Shown here: positions 40,827-48,566 of the stretch, one piece after another
Layout: each line of letters starts with the position of its first letter
How positions within the stretch are numbered: position 1 is the stretch's first letter
Origin: Marinibacterium sp050389775
Lineage (GTDB): Bacteria > Pseudomonadota > Alphaproteobacteria > Rhodobacterales > Rhodobacteraceae
Assembly: GCF_050389775.1 (NCBI RefSeq)
Contig: NZ_CP177144.1
Coordinates: 868,001-932,000, forward strand
Length of the DNA stretch: 64,000 nt
Reading direction: 5' to 3'
Notes under the pieces: generated by a model
Told to the model about the DNA's origin: nothing
Databases searched by the model: none
The model's input: only the letters and a program-made list of their open reading frames with translations
Made by a program: the position numbers and the translations under genes

Positions 40827-41514
40827 GGCGCTGACCTGCGAGGCCGGGGGGTTCCGGCTGTCGGCCGACCTGGCCGTGGCCCCGGGGCGGATCGTGGCGG
40901 TGATCGGGCCGTCGGGGGCGGGCAAGTCGACCCTGCTGAACACCATCGCCGGCTTCCTGCCCCCGGCCGGCGGGCGGATCCGCTGGGCCGGGGAGGACAT
41001 CGCCAAGCTGGCACCGGGCCGGCGGCCGGTGGCCATGTTGTTCCAGGATGGCAATCTCTTCCCCCACCTGGGCATCGCGCGCAACGTGGCGCTGGGGCAG
41101 GACCCGCGCGGCCGGCTGACCGGCCCGCTGCGCGCCCGGGTCGAGGAGGCGCTGGCCCGCGTCGGGCTCGGCGGGCTGGGCGACCGCCTGCCGGGCACGC
41201 TGTCGGGTGGCCAGCAGAGCCGGGCGGCGCTGGCCCGAATCCTGGTGCAGGATCGCCCGCTGATCCTGCTGGACGAACCCTTTGCCGCGCTCGGCCCGGC
41301 GCTGAAGGCCGACATGCTCGACCTGGTGGCCGACCTGGCCCGGGCGCAGGGGGCCAGCGTGCTGATGATCACCCATGATCCCCGGGATGCCCGGCGCATT
41401 GCCGACGACGCCATCCTGGTCGCCGAAGGCCGGGCCGCGCCGCCGGTGCCGACCGCGGCCCTGCTGGACAAGCCGCCCAAGCCGTTGCAGGACTACCTGG
41501 CGCAATCCAGCTGA
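40813..41514 (+). CDS. thiQ: Thiamine ABC transporter, ATPase
   Basis: A 233-residue ABC ATPase. Walker A is GPSGAGKST, the signature LSGGQQSR, Walker B LILLDEPFAALGP, and the H-loop MITHDPRDA. I placed the start at ATG 40813 with AGGGG upstream; an in-frame GTG at 40792 would add seven residues. It powers ThiP for thiamine import. PaiB begins eight bases later and might be read through from the thi operon. Confidence 0.95.
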   Translation: MLSLEALTCEAGGFRLSADLAVAPGRIVAVIGPSGAGKSTLLNTIAGFLPPAGGRIRWAGEDIAKLAPGRRPVAMLFQDGNLFPHLGIARNVALGQDPRGRLTGPLRARVEEALARVGLGGLGDRLPGTLSGGQQSRAALARILVQDRPLILLDEPFAALGPALKADMLDLVADLARAQGASVLMITHDPRDARRIADDAILVAEGRAAPPVPTAALLDKPPKPLQDYLAQSS

Positions 41515-41522
41515 GGCCCGAG

Positions 41523-42143
41523 ATGCATCCGAACCCCGTCTACCACACAGCCGATGCGGACCAGAACCTGGCCTGGGCCCGCGAGCGCGCCTTTGGCGTG
41601 CTGGCCTGCGCTGCCGGCCCGGAAGCGCCGATGCTCAGCCATGTGCCCTTTCTGCTGGATGCCGAGGCGCGCATGGCCGAGCTGCATCTCGTGCGGTCGA
41701 ACCCCATCGCCCGGGCGCTGAAGGCCGGCCCGCAGACCGCGCGGCTGGCGGTGTCGGGCCCGGATTCCTATGTCTCGCCCGATTGGTACGGGATCGAGGA
41801 CCAGGTCCCGACGTGGAACTACGTCGCCGTCCATCTCACCGGGCAGCTGGAACTGCTGCCTGTCACGGAGCTGCGGCCCCTGCTCGACCGCCAGTCGGCC
41901 TTCTACGAGGACCGGCTGCGCCCGAAACCGCCCTGGACCACCGACAAGATGACGCCCGAGGCGCTGGACCGGCTGATGCGGATGATCCTGCCGGTGCGGC
42001 TGTGGATCGACGATGTGGACGGCACCTGGAAGCTGACCCAGAACAAGACGGCAGCCGCCCGTGACGGCGCGGCGGACCAGATGGATGCCTACGGGTTCGG
42101 CTCCGACCCGCGCGTGCTGGCCGCCTTGATGCGGGGGGTATGA
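41523..42143 (+). CDS. PaiB family FMN-binding negative transcriptional regulator
   Basis: A 206-residue split-barrel protein. MHPNPVYHTADAD, the SHVPFLLD motif, VSPDWYG and VPTWNYVAVH are diagnostic of PaiB, and KMTPEALDRLMRMILPVRLWI follows. In Bacillus, PaiB affects sporulation and protease genes, but in Gram-negatives its role is unknown. It is eight bases behind thiQ. A large hairpin after it probably ends the transcript. Confidence 0.93.
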   Translation: MHPNPVYHTADADQNLAWARERAFGVLACAAGPEAPMLSHVPFLLDAEARMAELHLVRSNPIARALKAGPQTARLAVSGPDSYVSPDWYGIEDQVPTWNYVAVHLTGQLELLPVTELRPLLDRQSAFYEDRLRPKPPWTTDKMTPEALDRLMRMILPVRLWIDDVDGTWKLTQNKTAAARDGAADQMDAYGFGSDPRVLAALMRGV

Positions 42144-42180
42144 CGGCCCGGCGGTGCCGCCCCGGGGCTTCTGTCGGATG

Positions 42181-42244
42181 GGATATTTATGAAGAGAAAG
42201 AAGCAGGGGCGCGGTCTGCTGCTTCTTTCTCTTTCCAAATATCC
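42181..42244. terminator. Long bidirectional hairpin built from two dispersed-repeat copies
   Basis: GGATATTT..GAAGAGAAAGAAGCAG (42181-42206) faces CTGCTTCTTTCTCTTTC.AAATATCC (42219-42244), giving a nearly perfect 26-bp stem with a 12-base loop. Both arms match the repeat seen at 34365-34393, and the right arm extends into the same GGCCG/CCCCGGGCAAGGG flank. It lies between paiB and the GST gene and probably terminates paiB transcription. Confidence 0.8.
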
Positions 42245-42341
42245 GGCCGTTCGCCGGCAAGCGGGCGCCGTCCCCGGGCAAGGGCGCTTGCGTGGCAGGG
42301 GAAAGGCGCTAGGGTCGCGATCAAAGAGGACGGAGCCCCCC

Positions 42342-42950
42342 ATGAAACTCTATCAATCCCCCGCGTCGCCCTTCGTGCGCAAGGTCCTGGTCGTGCTGCA
42401 CGAAACCGGCCAGATCGCGGATGTCGAGCTGGTGCCGGTCAAGGTCACCGCAACCGCGCCGTCGGACCAGCTGATCCCCAAGAACCCGCTGTCCAAGATC
42501 CCCGCTCTGGAGCGCGAGGACGGGCCGGCGATCTATGACAGCCGGGTGATCTGTGCCTATCTCGACGACCGTTCGGGCGGGCGGTTGTATCACACCGGGG
42601 CCGGGCGGTGGGACCAGCTGACGCTGGAAGCCACGGCCGACGGGCTGACCGAAGCCGCCGTCCTGATGGTCTATGAAGGCCGCATCCGGCCGGACGACAT
42701 GCAATATGCCCCCTGGGTCGAGGCGCAATGGGGCAAGGTCGACCGGGCGCTGACCGCGCTGGAAGACCGTTGGATGCCGCATCTGCACGGCGCGCTGGAC
42801 ATCGGCCAGATCGCCGTGGGCTGCGCCCTGGGCTACCTGGATTTCCGCCATGCCGATCGCAACTGGCGCGAGGGCCGGCCGGCGCTGGATGCCTGGTACG
42901 AAACCTTTGCCGCCCGGGCGTCGATGGTGGCCACGCAGCCGCAGGGCTGA
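42342..42950 (+). CDS. Glutathione S-transferase family protein
   Basis: A 202-residue cytoplasmic GST. The thioredoxin-like half begins MKLYQSPASPFVRKVLV, with Ser9 at the usual catalytic position of bacterial theta/beta-like forms, and has PLSKIPALE.EDG and IYDSRVICAYL. The helical half has an ending of LDFRHADRNWREG.PALDAW. Substrate unknown; detoxification or thiol chemistry is likely. GGAG is ten bases before the ATG. The unknown membrane gene begins four bases after the stop, so they likely share a transcript. Confidence 0.92.
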   Translation: MKLYQSPASPFVRKVLVVLHETGQIADVELVPVKVTATAPSDQLIPKNPLSKIPALEREDGPAIYDSRVICAYLDDRSGGRLYHTGAGRWDQLTLEATADGLTEAAVLMVYEGRIRPDDMQYAPWVEAQWGKVDRALTALEDRWMPHLHGALDIGQIAVGCALGYLDFRHADRNWREGRPALDAWYETFAARASMVATQPQG

Positions 42951-42953
42951 GCC

Positions 42954-44726
42954 ATGCGCGCGGCGCTCGGCGCAGGGGTGCTGCTGGCCGCGCTGTGGGG
43001 ATTTACCCAAGTCATGCAGGGGCTTGGCGCCTGGGCATTTGGCCTGGCCGCGCTGGTCACGGCCATGCCGCTGACGCTGGTCGGCGCCCATGGCGCGGCG
43101 ATGCGGCGGTTGCGGCGCTTGCAGGTGCTCGACCCCGGGGGCTGGGCCTTTCGGCGGCTGTCGGGCCCGGTGCTGCGGGTGGCGGTCCAGCTGGTGGTTG
43201 CGCTGGTCCTGGCACTGATCCTGCTGGTGCGCCTGGCCGGGCAGGGCCTGGCCGAATGGGCGGCGCTTGGCGTTGCGGCCCTGGCCGTGCCGCTGGGCGC
43301 GCGGGCCTGGGATGCGCTGGCCGGCGGCCAGATCGCCGAGGCCTTCCGGACCGGCGCGCGCATCCGGGCCGGGTGGGTCATCGGGGCACTGGCCGGGCTG
43401 GTGGCCTACCTGGTCCTGCGCGGCCAGGGCGGCGCGCCGGTCATGCCCGCCGGGCCCTATCGCAGCGCGCTGGTCGAACAGGCCATGCTGCTGGGCGCGC
43501 AATGGCAATTGCTGGAGGATTTCGCCCTGGGCCAGCTGGCCGTTCTGGGCGATTGGGGCCGGCTGGCCGCGGGGATCGTCTCGGCGCTGGGGGTGCTGGC
43601 CCTGGCCGGGACCGGCGCCGGGCTGGCCGCGGCCTTCCTGCTGACCCGCGCCGCCCTGGCCCGCGCCCTTGCGCCGGTGGGCGCTCCGGCCCCCGGGCCG
43701 GTGGCCCTGGGCTGGACCGCCGCCCTGGTCACGATCCTGCTGGCCTTTGTCTATGTCCCGGCCCTGGCCCTGGCCGAGGCCACCCTGCGCGGCATGCCCC
43801 GCCAGGACCGCCCGTCCGAGGTCTTTGTCACCCAGGTCGAGGAGATCGGCGGCCGGTACTTTGCCCCGGGCACCATTGCCGAGATCACCGGCCGGCGGAT
43901 CGAGGCCCAGGTCGAGGCCGCGCCCGGGGCCCGCGACCTGCTGCATGCCGAGATCGACGCCGGGTTCGACGCGATGACGGCCAATGTCGATCCCTTCCTC
44001 GACTGGTATTACTCGCTGCCCGCCGAATATGCCCAGATCGGCCACCTGCTGGCCGGTGATTTCGAAAGCTACCTGGCCGGGCGGATGAGCGATTTCCTCG
44101 GCCGGGGCGCGCCCTTTGCCGGGCTCGAAGAGGCGCTGGCCGGGCTGGAGACCGTCGACGCGGCGCTGCGCCCGGACCTGGCCCGCGAGCTGGCAGGGAT
44201 GGCCGAGGCCCGGCGGGTCGATGTCGTGCCGGGCCAGCCGCTGGCCGTGACCGGCCGGGCCGAGGCGCCGGTGCTGCTGGGGCTGGACGGGATCGGCATC
44301 GCCGGAGCGGTGGGCGAGGGGCTGAAGACCCGGCTGGCCGTGTCGGGCGGCACCGCCGGGGTGGCCGGGGCGCTGACCGGGGCGGTGGTGGCCAAGCTGG
44401 GTGCCAAGGGCGTGACCAAGGTAGCGGCCAAGGCGGCCGTCAAGGTCGCGGCGTCCAAGGGCATCGGGGGCACCGCCGGGGCCGGGGCGGGCGCGGCGGC
44501 GGGCGGGCTGCTGGGCTCGGTCGTGCCGGGGCTGGGCACGGCGGCCGGAGCCCTGATCGGCGGGGCGATCGGCGGGCTGGCCGTGGGCGTGGGTACCGAC
44601 TTTCTGCTCAAGAAGCTCGAAGAGGCATTGTCACGCGAGACGCTGCGCGCTGATATCGTTGCCGAACTTGACGCAGCCCGTCTGGACGTGCACGGCTTGG
44701 TCGACGCGGACCTGTCCGCAAAGTGA
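42954..44726 (+). CDS. Unknown multi-pass membrane protein with glycine-zipper C-terminus
   Basis: A 590-residue protein I do not recognise. Residues ~1-290 hold about eight hydrophobic segments. A soluble helical region (~290-450) follows, including FLDWYYSLPAEYAQIGHLL. Residues ~455-555 alternate Gly/Ala-rich hydrophobic segments, including VPGLGTAAGALIGGAIGGL, a glycine-zipper pattern that in other proteins inserts into or packs within membranes. A charged tail ends the protein. It begins four bases after the GST gene and ends 157 bases before petA. The base composition matches its neighbours, and there is no sign of transfer. Confidence 0.85.
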   Translation: MRAALGAGVLLAALWGFTQVMQGLGAWAFGLAALVTAMPLTLVGAHGAAMRRLRRLQVLDPGGWAFRRLSGPVLRVAVQLVVALVLALILLVRLAGQGLAEWAALGVAALAVPLGARAWDALAGGQIAEAFRTGARIRAGWVIGALAGLVAYLVLRGQGGAPVMPAGPYRSALVEQAMLLGAQWQLLEDFALGQLAVLGDWGRLAAGIVSALGVLALAGTGAGLAAAFLLTRAALARALAPVGAPAPGPVALGWTAALVTILLAFVYVPALALAEATLRGMPRQDRPSEVFVTQVEEIGGRYFAPGTIAEITGRRIEAQVEAAPGARDLLHAEIDAGFDAMTANVDPFLDWYYSLPAEYAQIGHLLAGDFESYLAGRMSDFLGRGAPFAGLEEALAGLETVDAALRPDLARELAGMAEARRVDVVPGQPLAVTGRAEAPVLLGLDGIGIAGAVGEGLKTRLAVSGGTAGVAGALTGAVVAKLGAKGVTKVAAKAAVKVAASKGIGGTAGAGAGAAAGGLLGSVVPGLGTAAGALIGGAIGGLAVGVGTDFLLKKLEEALSRETLRADIVAELDAARLDVHGLVDADLSAK

Positions 44727-44762
44727 CGTATCTCGGCCACCGCGGCCGGACTGCGCGCCTAT

Positions 44763-44783
44763 GACCGCTGGACGTAAGCGGTC
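44763..44783. promoter_or_regulatory. Inverted repeat upstream of petA
   Basis: Perfect arms GACCGCT and AGCGGTC are separated by GGACGTA, 100 bases before petA and 37 bases after the unknown membrane gene. No U-run follows, so this may be an operator or a weak terminator for the upstream gene rather than a strong one. Confidence 0.4.
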
Positions 44784-44883
44784 TGCGGCATTATGCAACC
44801 GCGTTGAGGCGCCATGCCCCTGCTGCGTGGCGAGAGGTGAACCGCCCCCGGGTCCGGGGAGCTGAAATCGGAGACGAAGGCCA

Positions 44884-45462
44884 GTGTCCCACGCAGATGA
44901 TCACGAAGGCTCCCGGAGAGACTTTCTCTATTACACGACGGCCGGCGCCGGTGCAGTGGTCGCGGGCGCGGCCATCTGGCCGCTGGTCAACCAGATGAAT
45001 CCCTCGGCCGATGTCCAGGCCCTGTCGTCGATCATGGTCGACATATCGGGTGTCGAGCCGGGAACGCAAATCACGGTAAAGTGGCTGGGCAAACCGGTGT
45101 TTATCCGCCGCCGCACCCAGGACGAGATCGACGCCGCCCGTGACGTGCCGATCACCGACCTGCCGGACCCCGACGCGCGCAACGCCAATATCTCGGTCGG
45201 GGCGGAAGCCACCGACGCCAACCGTGCCCTGCCTCAGCCCGGCGACGAGAACGCCGAGGAATGGCTGGTCATGATGGGCGTGTGCACCCACCTGGGCTGT
45301 GTGCCCCTGGGCGATGGTGCCGGCGATTTCGGCGGCTGGTTCTGCCCCTGCCACGGATCCCACTATGACACCGCCGGCCGTATCCGCCGCGGACCCGCCC
45401 CCGAGAACCTGCCGGTTCCGGTCGCCGCCTTCGTCGACGAATCGACGATCCAACTCGGATAA
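44884..45462 (+). CDS. petA: Ubiquinol-cytochrome c reductase iron-sulfur (Rieske) subunit
   Basis: A 192-residue subunit of the bc1 complex. A twin-arginine signal/anchor (SRRDFLYYTTAGAG, residues 10-23) is followed by one membrane helix. The 2Fe-2S cluster ligands are CTHLGC (Cys134, His136) and CPCHGS (Cys154, His157), with Cys139 and Cys156 for the disulfide. The start is GTG 44884, and gives the normal length. First gene of petABC; petB starts 11 bases after its stop. Confidence 0.97.
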   Translation: MSHADDHEGSRRDFLYYTTAGAGAVVAGAAIWPLVNQMNPSADVQALSSIMVDISGVEPGTQITVKWLGKPVFIRRRTQDEIDAARDVPITDLPDPDARNANISVGAEATDANRALPQPGDENAEEWLVMMGVCTHLGCVPLGDGAGDFGGWFCPCHGSHYDTAGRIRRGPAPENLPVPVAAFVDESTIQLG

Positions 45463-45473
45463 GGAAGCCAGTC

Positions 45474-46823
45474 ATGTCCGGAATTCCGCACGATCATTAC
45501 GAGCCGAAAACCAAGGGCGAGAAGTGGGTCGAAAGCCGACTGCCGATCATTGGCCTGATCTATGACACGCTGATGATCCCCACGCCCAAGAACCTGAACT
45601 GGTGGTGGATCTGGGGCATCGTCCTGGCCTTCTGCCTGGCGCTGCAGATCGTCACCGGCATCGTCCTGGTGATGCATTACACGCCGCATGTCGACCTGGC
45701 CTTTGCCAGCGTCGAGCACATCATGCGCGACGTCAACGGCGGCTTCATGCTGCGCTACCTGCATGCCAACGGCGCCTCGCTGTTCTTTGTCGCCGTCTAC
45801 ATCCACATCTTCCGCGGCCTGTTCTACGGGTCCTACAAGGCCCCGCGCGAGATCACCTGGATCGTCGGCATGCTCATCTACCTGATGATGATGGGCACGG
45901 CCTTCATGGGCTACGTCCTGCCCTGGGGCCAGATGTCGTTCTGGGGGGCCACGGTGATCACCGGGCTGTTCGGAGCCATCCCGTTCATCGGTGAATCGAT
46001 CCAGACCTGGCTGCTGGGCGGCCCGGCCGTGGACAACGCCACGCTGAACCGCTTCTTCTCGCTGCACTACCTGCTGCCTTTCGTCATCGCGGGCCTGGTC
46101 ATCGTGCACATCTGGGCCTTCCACTCGACGGGCAACAACAACCCCACGGGTGTCGATGTCCGCAAGGGGTCCAAGGAAGAAGCCAAGAAGGACACGCTGC
46201 CCTTCTGGCCCTATTTCGTCATCAAGGACCTCGTCGGCCTGTCGATCGTGCTGGTGATCTTCTTTGCCATCGTCGGGTTCATGCCCAACTACCTGGGCCA
46301 CCCCGACAACTACATCGAGGCCAACCCGCTGGCCACGCCGGCCCATATCGTGCCGGAATGGTACTTCCTGCCCTTCTACGCCATCCTGCGGGCCTTCACG
46401 GCCGATGTCTGGCTGGTGCAGATCGTCAACGTCCTGACCGGCGGCATCATCGACGCCAAGTTCTTCGGCGTGCTGGCCATGTTCGGCGCCATCGCCGTCA
46501 TGGCCCTGGCGCCCTGGCTCGACACGTCGTCGGTGCGGTCGGGCCGCTATCGTCCGATGTTCAAATGGTGGTTCTACCTGCTGGTCATCGACTTCATCGT
46601 CCTGATGTGGTGTGGCGCCATGCCGGCCGAGCCGCCGTATTCCGGCATCTCGCTGCTGGGCGCGACCTACTGGTTCGCCTACTTCCTGGTGATCCTGCCG
46701 CTGCTGGGCGTGCTGGAGAAACCGGATGCGCAGCCGGCGACGATCGAGGACGATTTCAACGCCCATTATCCCAAGGCAGCCGGCACCGATGGTGCGGCCC
46801 CCGAGGCCACCCCGGCCGAATAA
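45474..46823 (+). CDS. petB: Cytochrome b subunit of bc1 complex
   Basis: A 449-residue membrane protein with eight helices that binds hemes bL and bH and houses the quinol oxidation and reduction sites. NLNWWWIWG opens the protein; the haem-ligand helices have FMLRYLHANGASLFF and LHYLLPFVIAGLVIVHIWAFH; the Qo-site PEWY motif lies in IVPEWYFLPFYAILR. Length is normal for alphaproteobacteria. AAGGAAG precedes the ATG. Confidence 0.98.
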   Translation: MSGIPHDHYEPKTKGEKWVESRLPIIGLIYDTLMIPTPKNLNWWWIWGIVLAFCLALQIVTGIVLVMHYTPHVDLAFASVEHIMRDVNGGFMLRYLHANGASLFFVAVYIHIFRGLFYGSYKAPREITWIVGMLIYLMMMGTAFMGYVLPWGQMSFWGATVITGLFGAIPFIGESIQTWLLGGPAVDNATLNRFFSLHYLLPFVIAGLVIVHIWAFHSTGNNNPTGVDVRKGSKEEAKKDTLPFWPYFVIKDLVGLSIVLVIFFAIVGFMPNYLGHPDNYIEANPLATPAHIVPEWYFLPFYAILRAFTADVWLVQIVNVLTGGIIDAKFFGVLAMFGAIAVMALAPWLDTSSVRSGRYRPMFKWWFYLLVIDFIVLMWCGAMPAEPPYSGISLLGATYWFAYFLVILPLLGVLEKPDAQPATIEDDFNAHYPKAAGTDGAAPEATPAE

Positions 46824-46842
46824 GAGACAAGGACAAGGTAAA

Positions 46843-47655
46843 ATGTTCAGAACGCTTCTTATCGGCGCCACCCTGGCCCTTTCGCCCCTGGCCGCAATCG
46901 CGGCCGGTTCGGAGGGCGGGCATATCGAAAACGTGCGCTTTTCCTTCGACGGGCCGTTCGGCACCTATGACCAGAACCAGCTGCAGCGCGGCCTGCAGCT
47001 TTACACCGAGGTCTGCGCGGGCTGTCACGGGCTCAAGTTCGTGCCCTTCCGCACCCTGTCCGACGAGGGCGGGCCGGGCATCCCCGAGGATCAGGTCCGG
47101 GCCTATGCCGCGGAATTCGCGGTGCTCGACGAAGGCGCCAACATGCATCTCTACGATGCGGCCGAAGGCGAGCTGCGCGGGCTGACGCCCACGGATCACT
47201 TCCCGGCCAACGACTCGCTCGGCGCGCCGGACCTCAGCCTGATGGCCAAGGCCCGGGCCGGGTTCCACGGGCCTTACGGGCTGGGGATCAACCAGTTCTT
47301 CAAGGGCATCGGCGGGCCGGAATACATCGTCGGCGTGCTGACCAGCTACACCGGCGAGGAAAAGGTCGAGGCCGGCGTGACGCTCTACGAGAACACCGCC
47401 TTCCCGGGCGGCTGGATCGGCATGGCCCCGCCGCTCTATGGCGAGGACGTCGAATTTGCCGACGGCCATGCCAACGACCTGCACCACGAAGCCGAGGACG
47501 TCGCGGCCTTCCTGATGTGGGCGGCCGAGCCGAAACTGGCCGCGCGCAAGCAGGCCGGCCTGACCGGGGTGATCTTCCTGGCGATCCTGTCGGTCCTGCT
47601 CTACCTGACCAACAAGCGCATCTGGGCGCCGATCAAGGGCAAGGAAGTCCACTGA
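46843..47655 (+). CDS. petC: Cytochrome c1 subunit of bc1 complex
   Basis: A 270-residue protein with a signal peptide (cut after AIA, residue ~20), the haem c motif CAGCH (Cys58, Cys61, His62), the axial Met194 in IGMAPPL, and a C-terminal anchor helix (LTGVIFLAILSVLLYLTN). It passes electrons from the Rieske centre to cytochrome c. It is 19 bases after petB; the operon ends at the terminator 47713-47744. Confidence 0.98.
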   Translation: MFRTLLIGATLALSPLAAIAAGSEGGHIENVRFSFDGPFGTYDQNQLQRGLQLYTEVCAGCHGLKFVPFRTLSDEGGPGIPEDQVRAYAAEFAVLDEGANMHLYDAAEGELRGLTPTDHFPANDSLGAPDLSLMAKARAGFHGPYGLGINQFFKGIGGPEYIVGVLTSYTGEEKVEAGVTLYENTAFPGGWIGMAPPLYGEDVEFADGHANDLHHEAEDVAAFLMWAAEPKLAARKQAGLTGVIFLAILSVLLYLTNKRIWAPIKGKEVH

Positions 47656-47712
47656 CCGGTGGTGCCGGACCGGTCCCCGCAAGGGGCCGGGACGTGGATG
47701 CCGAGACAATGA

Positions 47713-47744
47713 AAGGGCGTGAGAGGGCAACCTCTCACGCCCTT
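47713..47744 (+). terminator. petABC terminator
   Basis: Perfect 14-bp stem AAGGGCGTGAGAGG / CCTCTCACGCCCTT around a GCAA tetraloop, followed by CGGCTTTGG. It ends the petABC transcript 58 bases after petC. Confidence 0.88.
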
Positions 47745-47793
47745 CGGCTTTGGTGGTGACCGCGCGAGGCAGGGCGCGGCCACCGGCCCCGGG

Positions 47794-47904
47794 TCACCCT
47801 GCGCGTCCGGCCCGGGACAGCGGGCGGCGCAGATCCTGCCACTGGTGGCGGGCCCGTAACGAGACCCACCACAGCGCGGTCATCAGAAGGTAACCGTCGG
47901 CCAT
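47794..47904 (-). CDS. Possible 36-aa small protein
   Basis: A short frame, MADGYLLMTALWWVSLRAR then a basic tail, with a hydrophobic amphipathic start and Arg-rich end. It begins 13 bases after the stop of the next minus-strand gene upstream, so it could be its partner. The ribosome site is poor, so the call is tentative. Its size and aromatic-rich helix resemble small membrane-associated peptides. Confidence 0.3.
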   Translation of the reverse strand: MADGYLLMTALWWVSLRARHQWQDLRRPLSRAGRAG

Positions 47905-47917
47905 GCGATGCCGGGCC

Positions 47918-48196
47918 CTACTTGATCGCGTGAATGCGCGGACGTTCGGGCGAGTTGGCCTGCGAACAGCGGTTCATCTCGGCCAGCGCGGCCCACATGT
48001 CGTCATGGGTCCGTATCTGTTCGTTGGACCATTTCGAGATCGACCGCAGAACCCCGCCGAACAGGTGGTCGCTGGGGCTGAGCCGGTGCAGCATGCGGTT
48101 GAGGCTGTCCAGCTTGATGCGGCACATTTCCTCGTGCTGTTTGAGGGCCTCGAAACGGGCGACGGCGTCTTCGTAATTACCTGGCATCCCACTCAT
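47918..48196 (-). CDS. Small hypothetical protein
   Basis: A 92-residue protein with mixed charged and hydrophobic content, likely helical (EDAVARFEALKQHEEMCRIK, then LFGGVLRSISKWSNEQI). No family is recognised. I chose ATG 48196; a TTG at 48226 would extend it by ten residues. It lies alone between petC's terminator and mtaB on the minus strand, with lower GC upstream, as for a promoter region. Confidence 0.6.
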   Translation of the reverse strand: MSGMPGNYEDAVARFEALKQHEEMCRIKLDSLNRMLHRLSPSDHLFGGVLRSISKWSNEQIRTHDDMWAALAEMNRCSQANSPERPRIHAIK

Positions 48197-48566
48197 GATC
48201 TGTTCCCAACTTTTTCCTTGTAACAACTGGGATCAGTTAAGCCCGGCCCGGCCGCCGGGTCTGTGAAGCGCGTCACATGTCTGGAATTTTTGGAAAAAAT
48301 CGGGGGCGCCGGGTTTTCGATGTGAAAAGCCCGGGTCAAGGGCGCCGGACACGGCCGGCCCGGGCGCGGGTGTCATGCGGGTTCTGCGCGGGGCAAATGG
48401 CGGGTTGCAGGGCAGACAAGAGCGCGTCCGCAAGCAAGGCGCCAGGGGCCGGCACGTGGGCTGTCAGGAGGCCCGTCAGGGGGGCGCAGGGCCGTCGCAG
48501 TGAGACGCTGTCAGGGGCCGGAAGGGGCTGTCAGGAGCTAGGCCAGAAGGGGCTGTCAGGGCCGGG
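48197..48566. other. Intergenic region with GCTGTCAGG repeats
   Basis: A 370-base stretch upstream of the small hypothetical gene and downstream of mtaB. It contains four copies of GCTGTCAGG at 48460, 48507, 48527 and 48552; the last two sit in GAAGGGGCTGTCAGG with a 25-base period. The left part (48197-48300) is AT-rich and is probably the promoter of the small gene. Confidence 0.6.

Noticed and set aside
44763..44783. Strong terminator after the unknown membrane gene
   Set aside because: The stem has only seven pairs and no U-run; kept as a weak regulatory candidate, not as a terminator.
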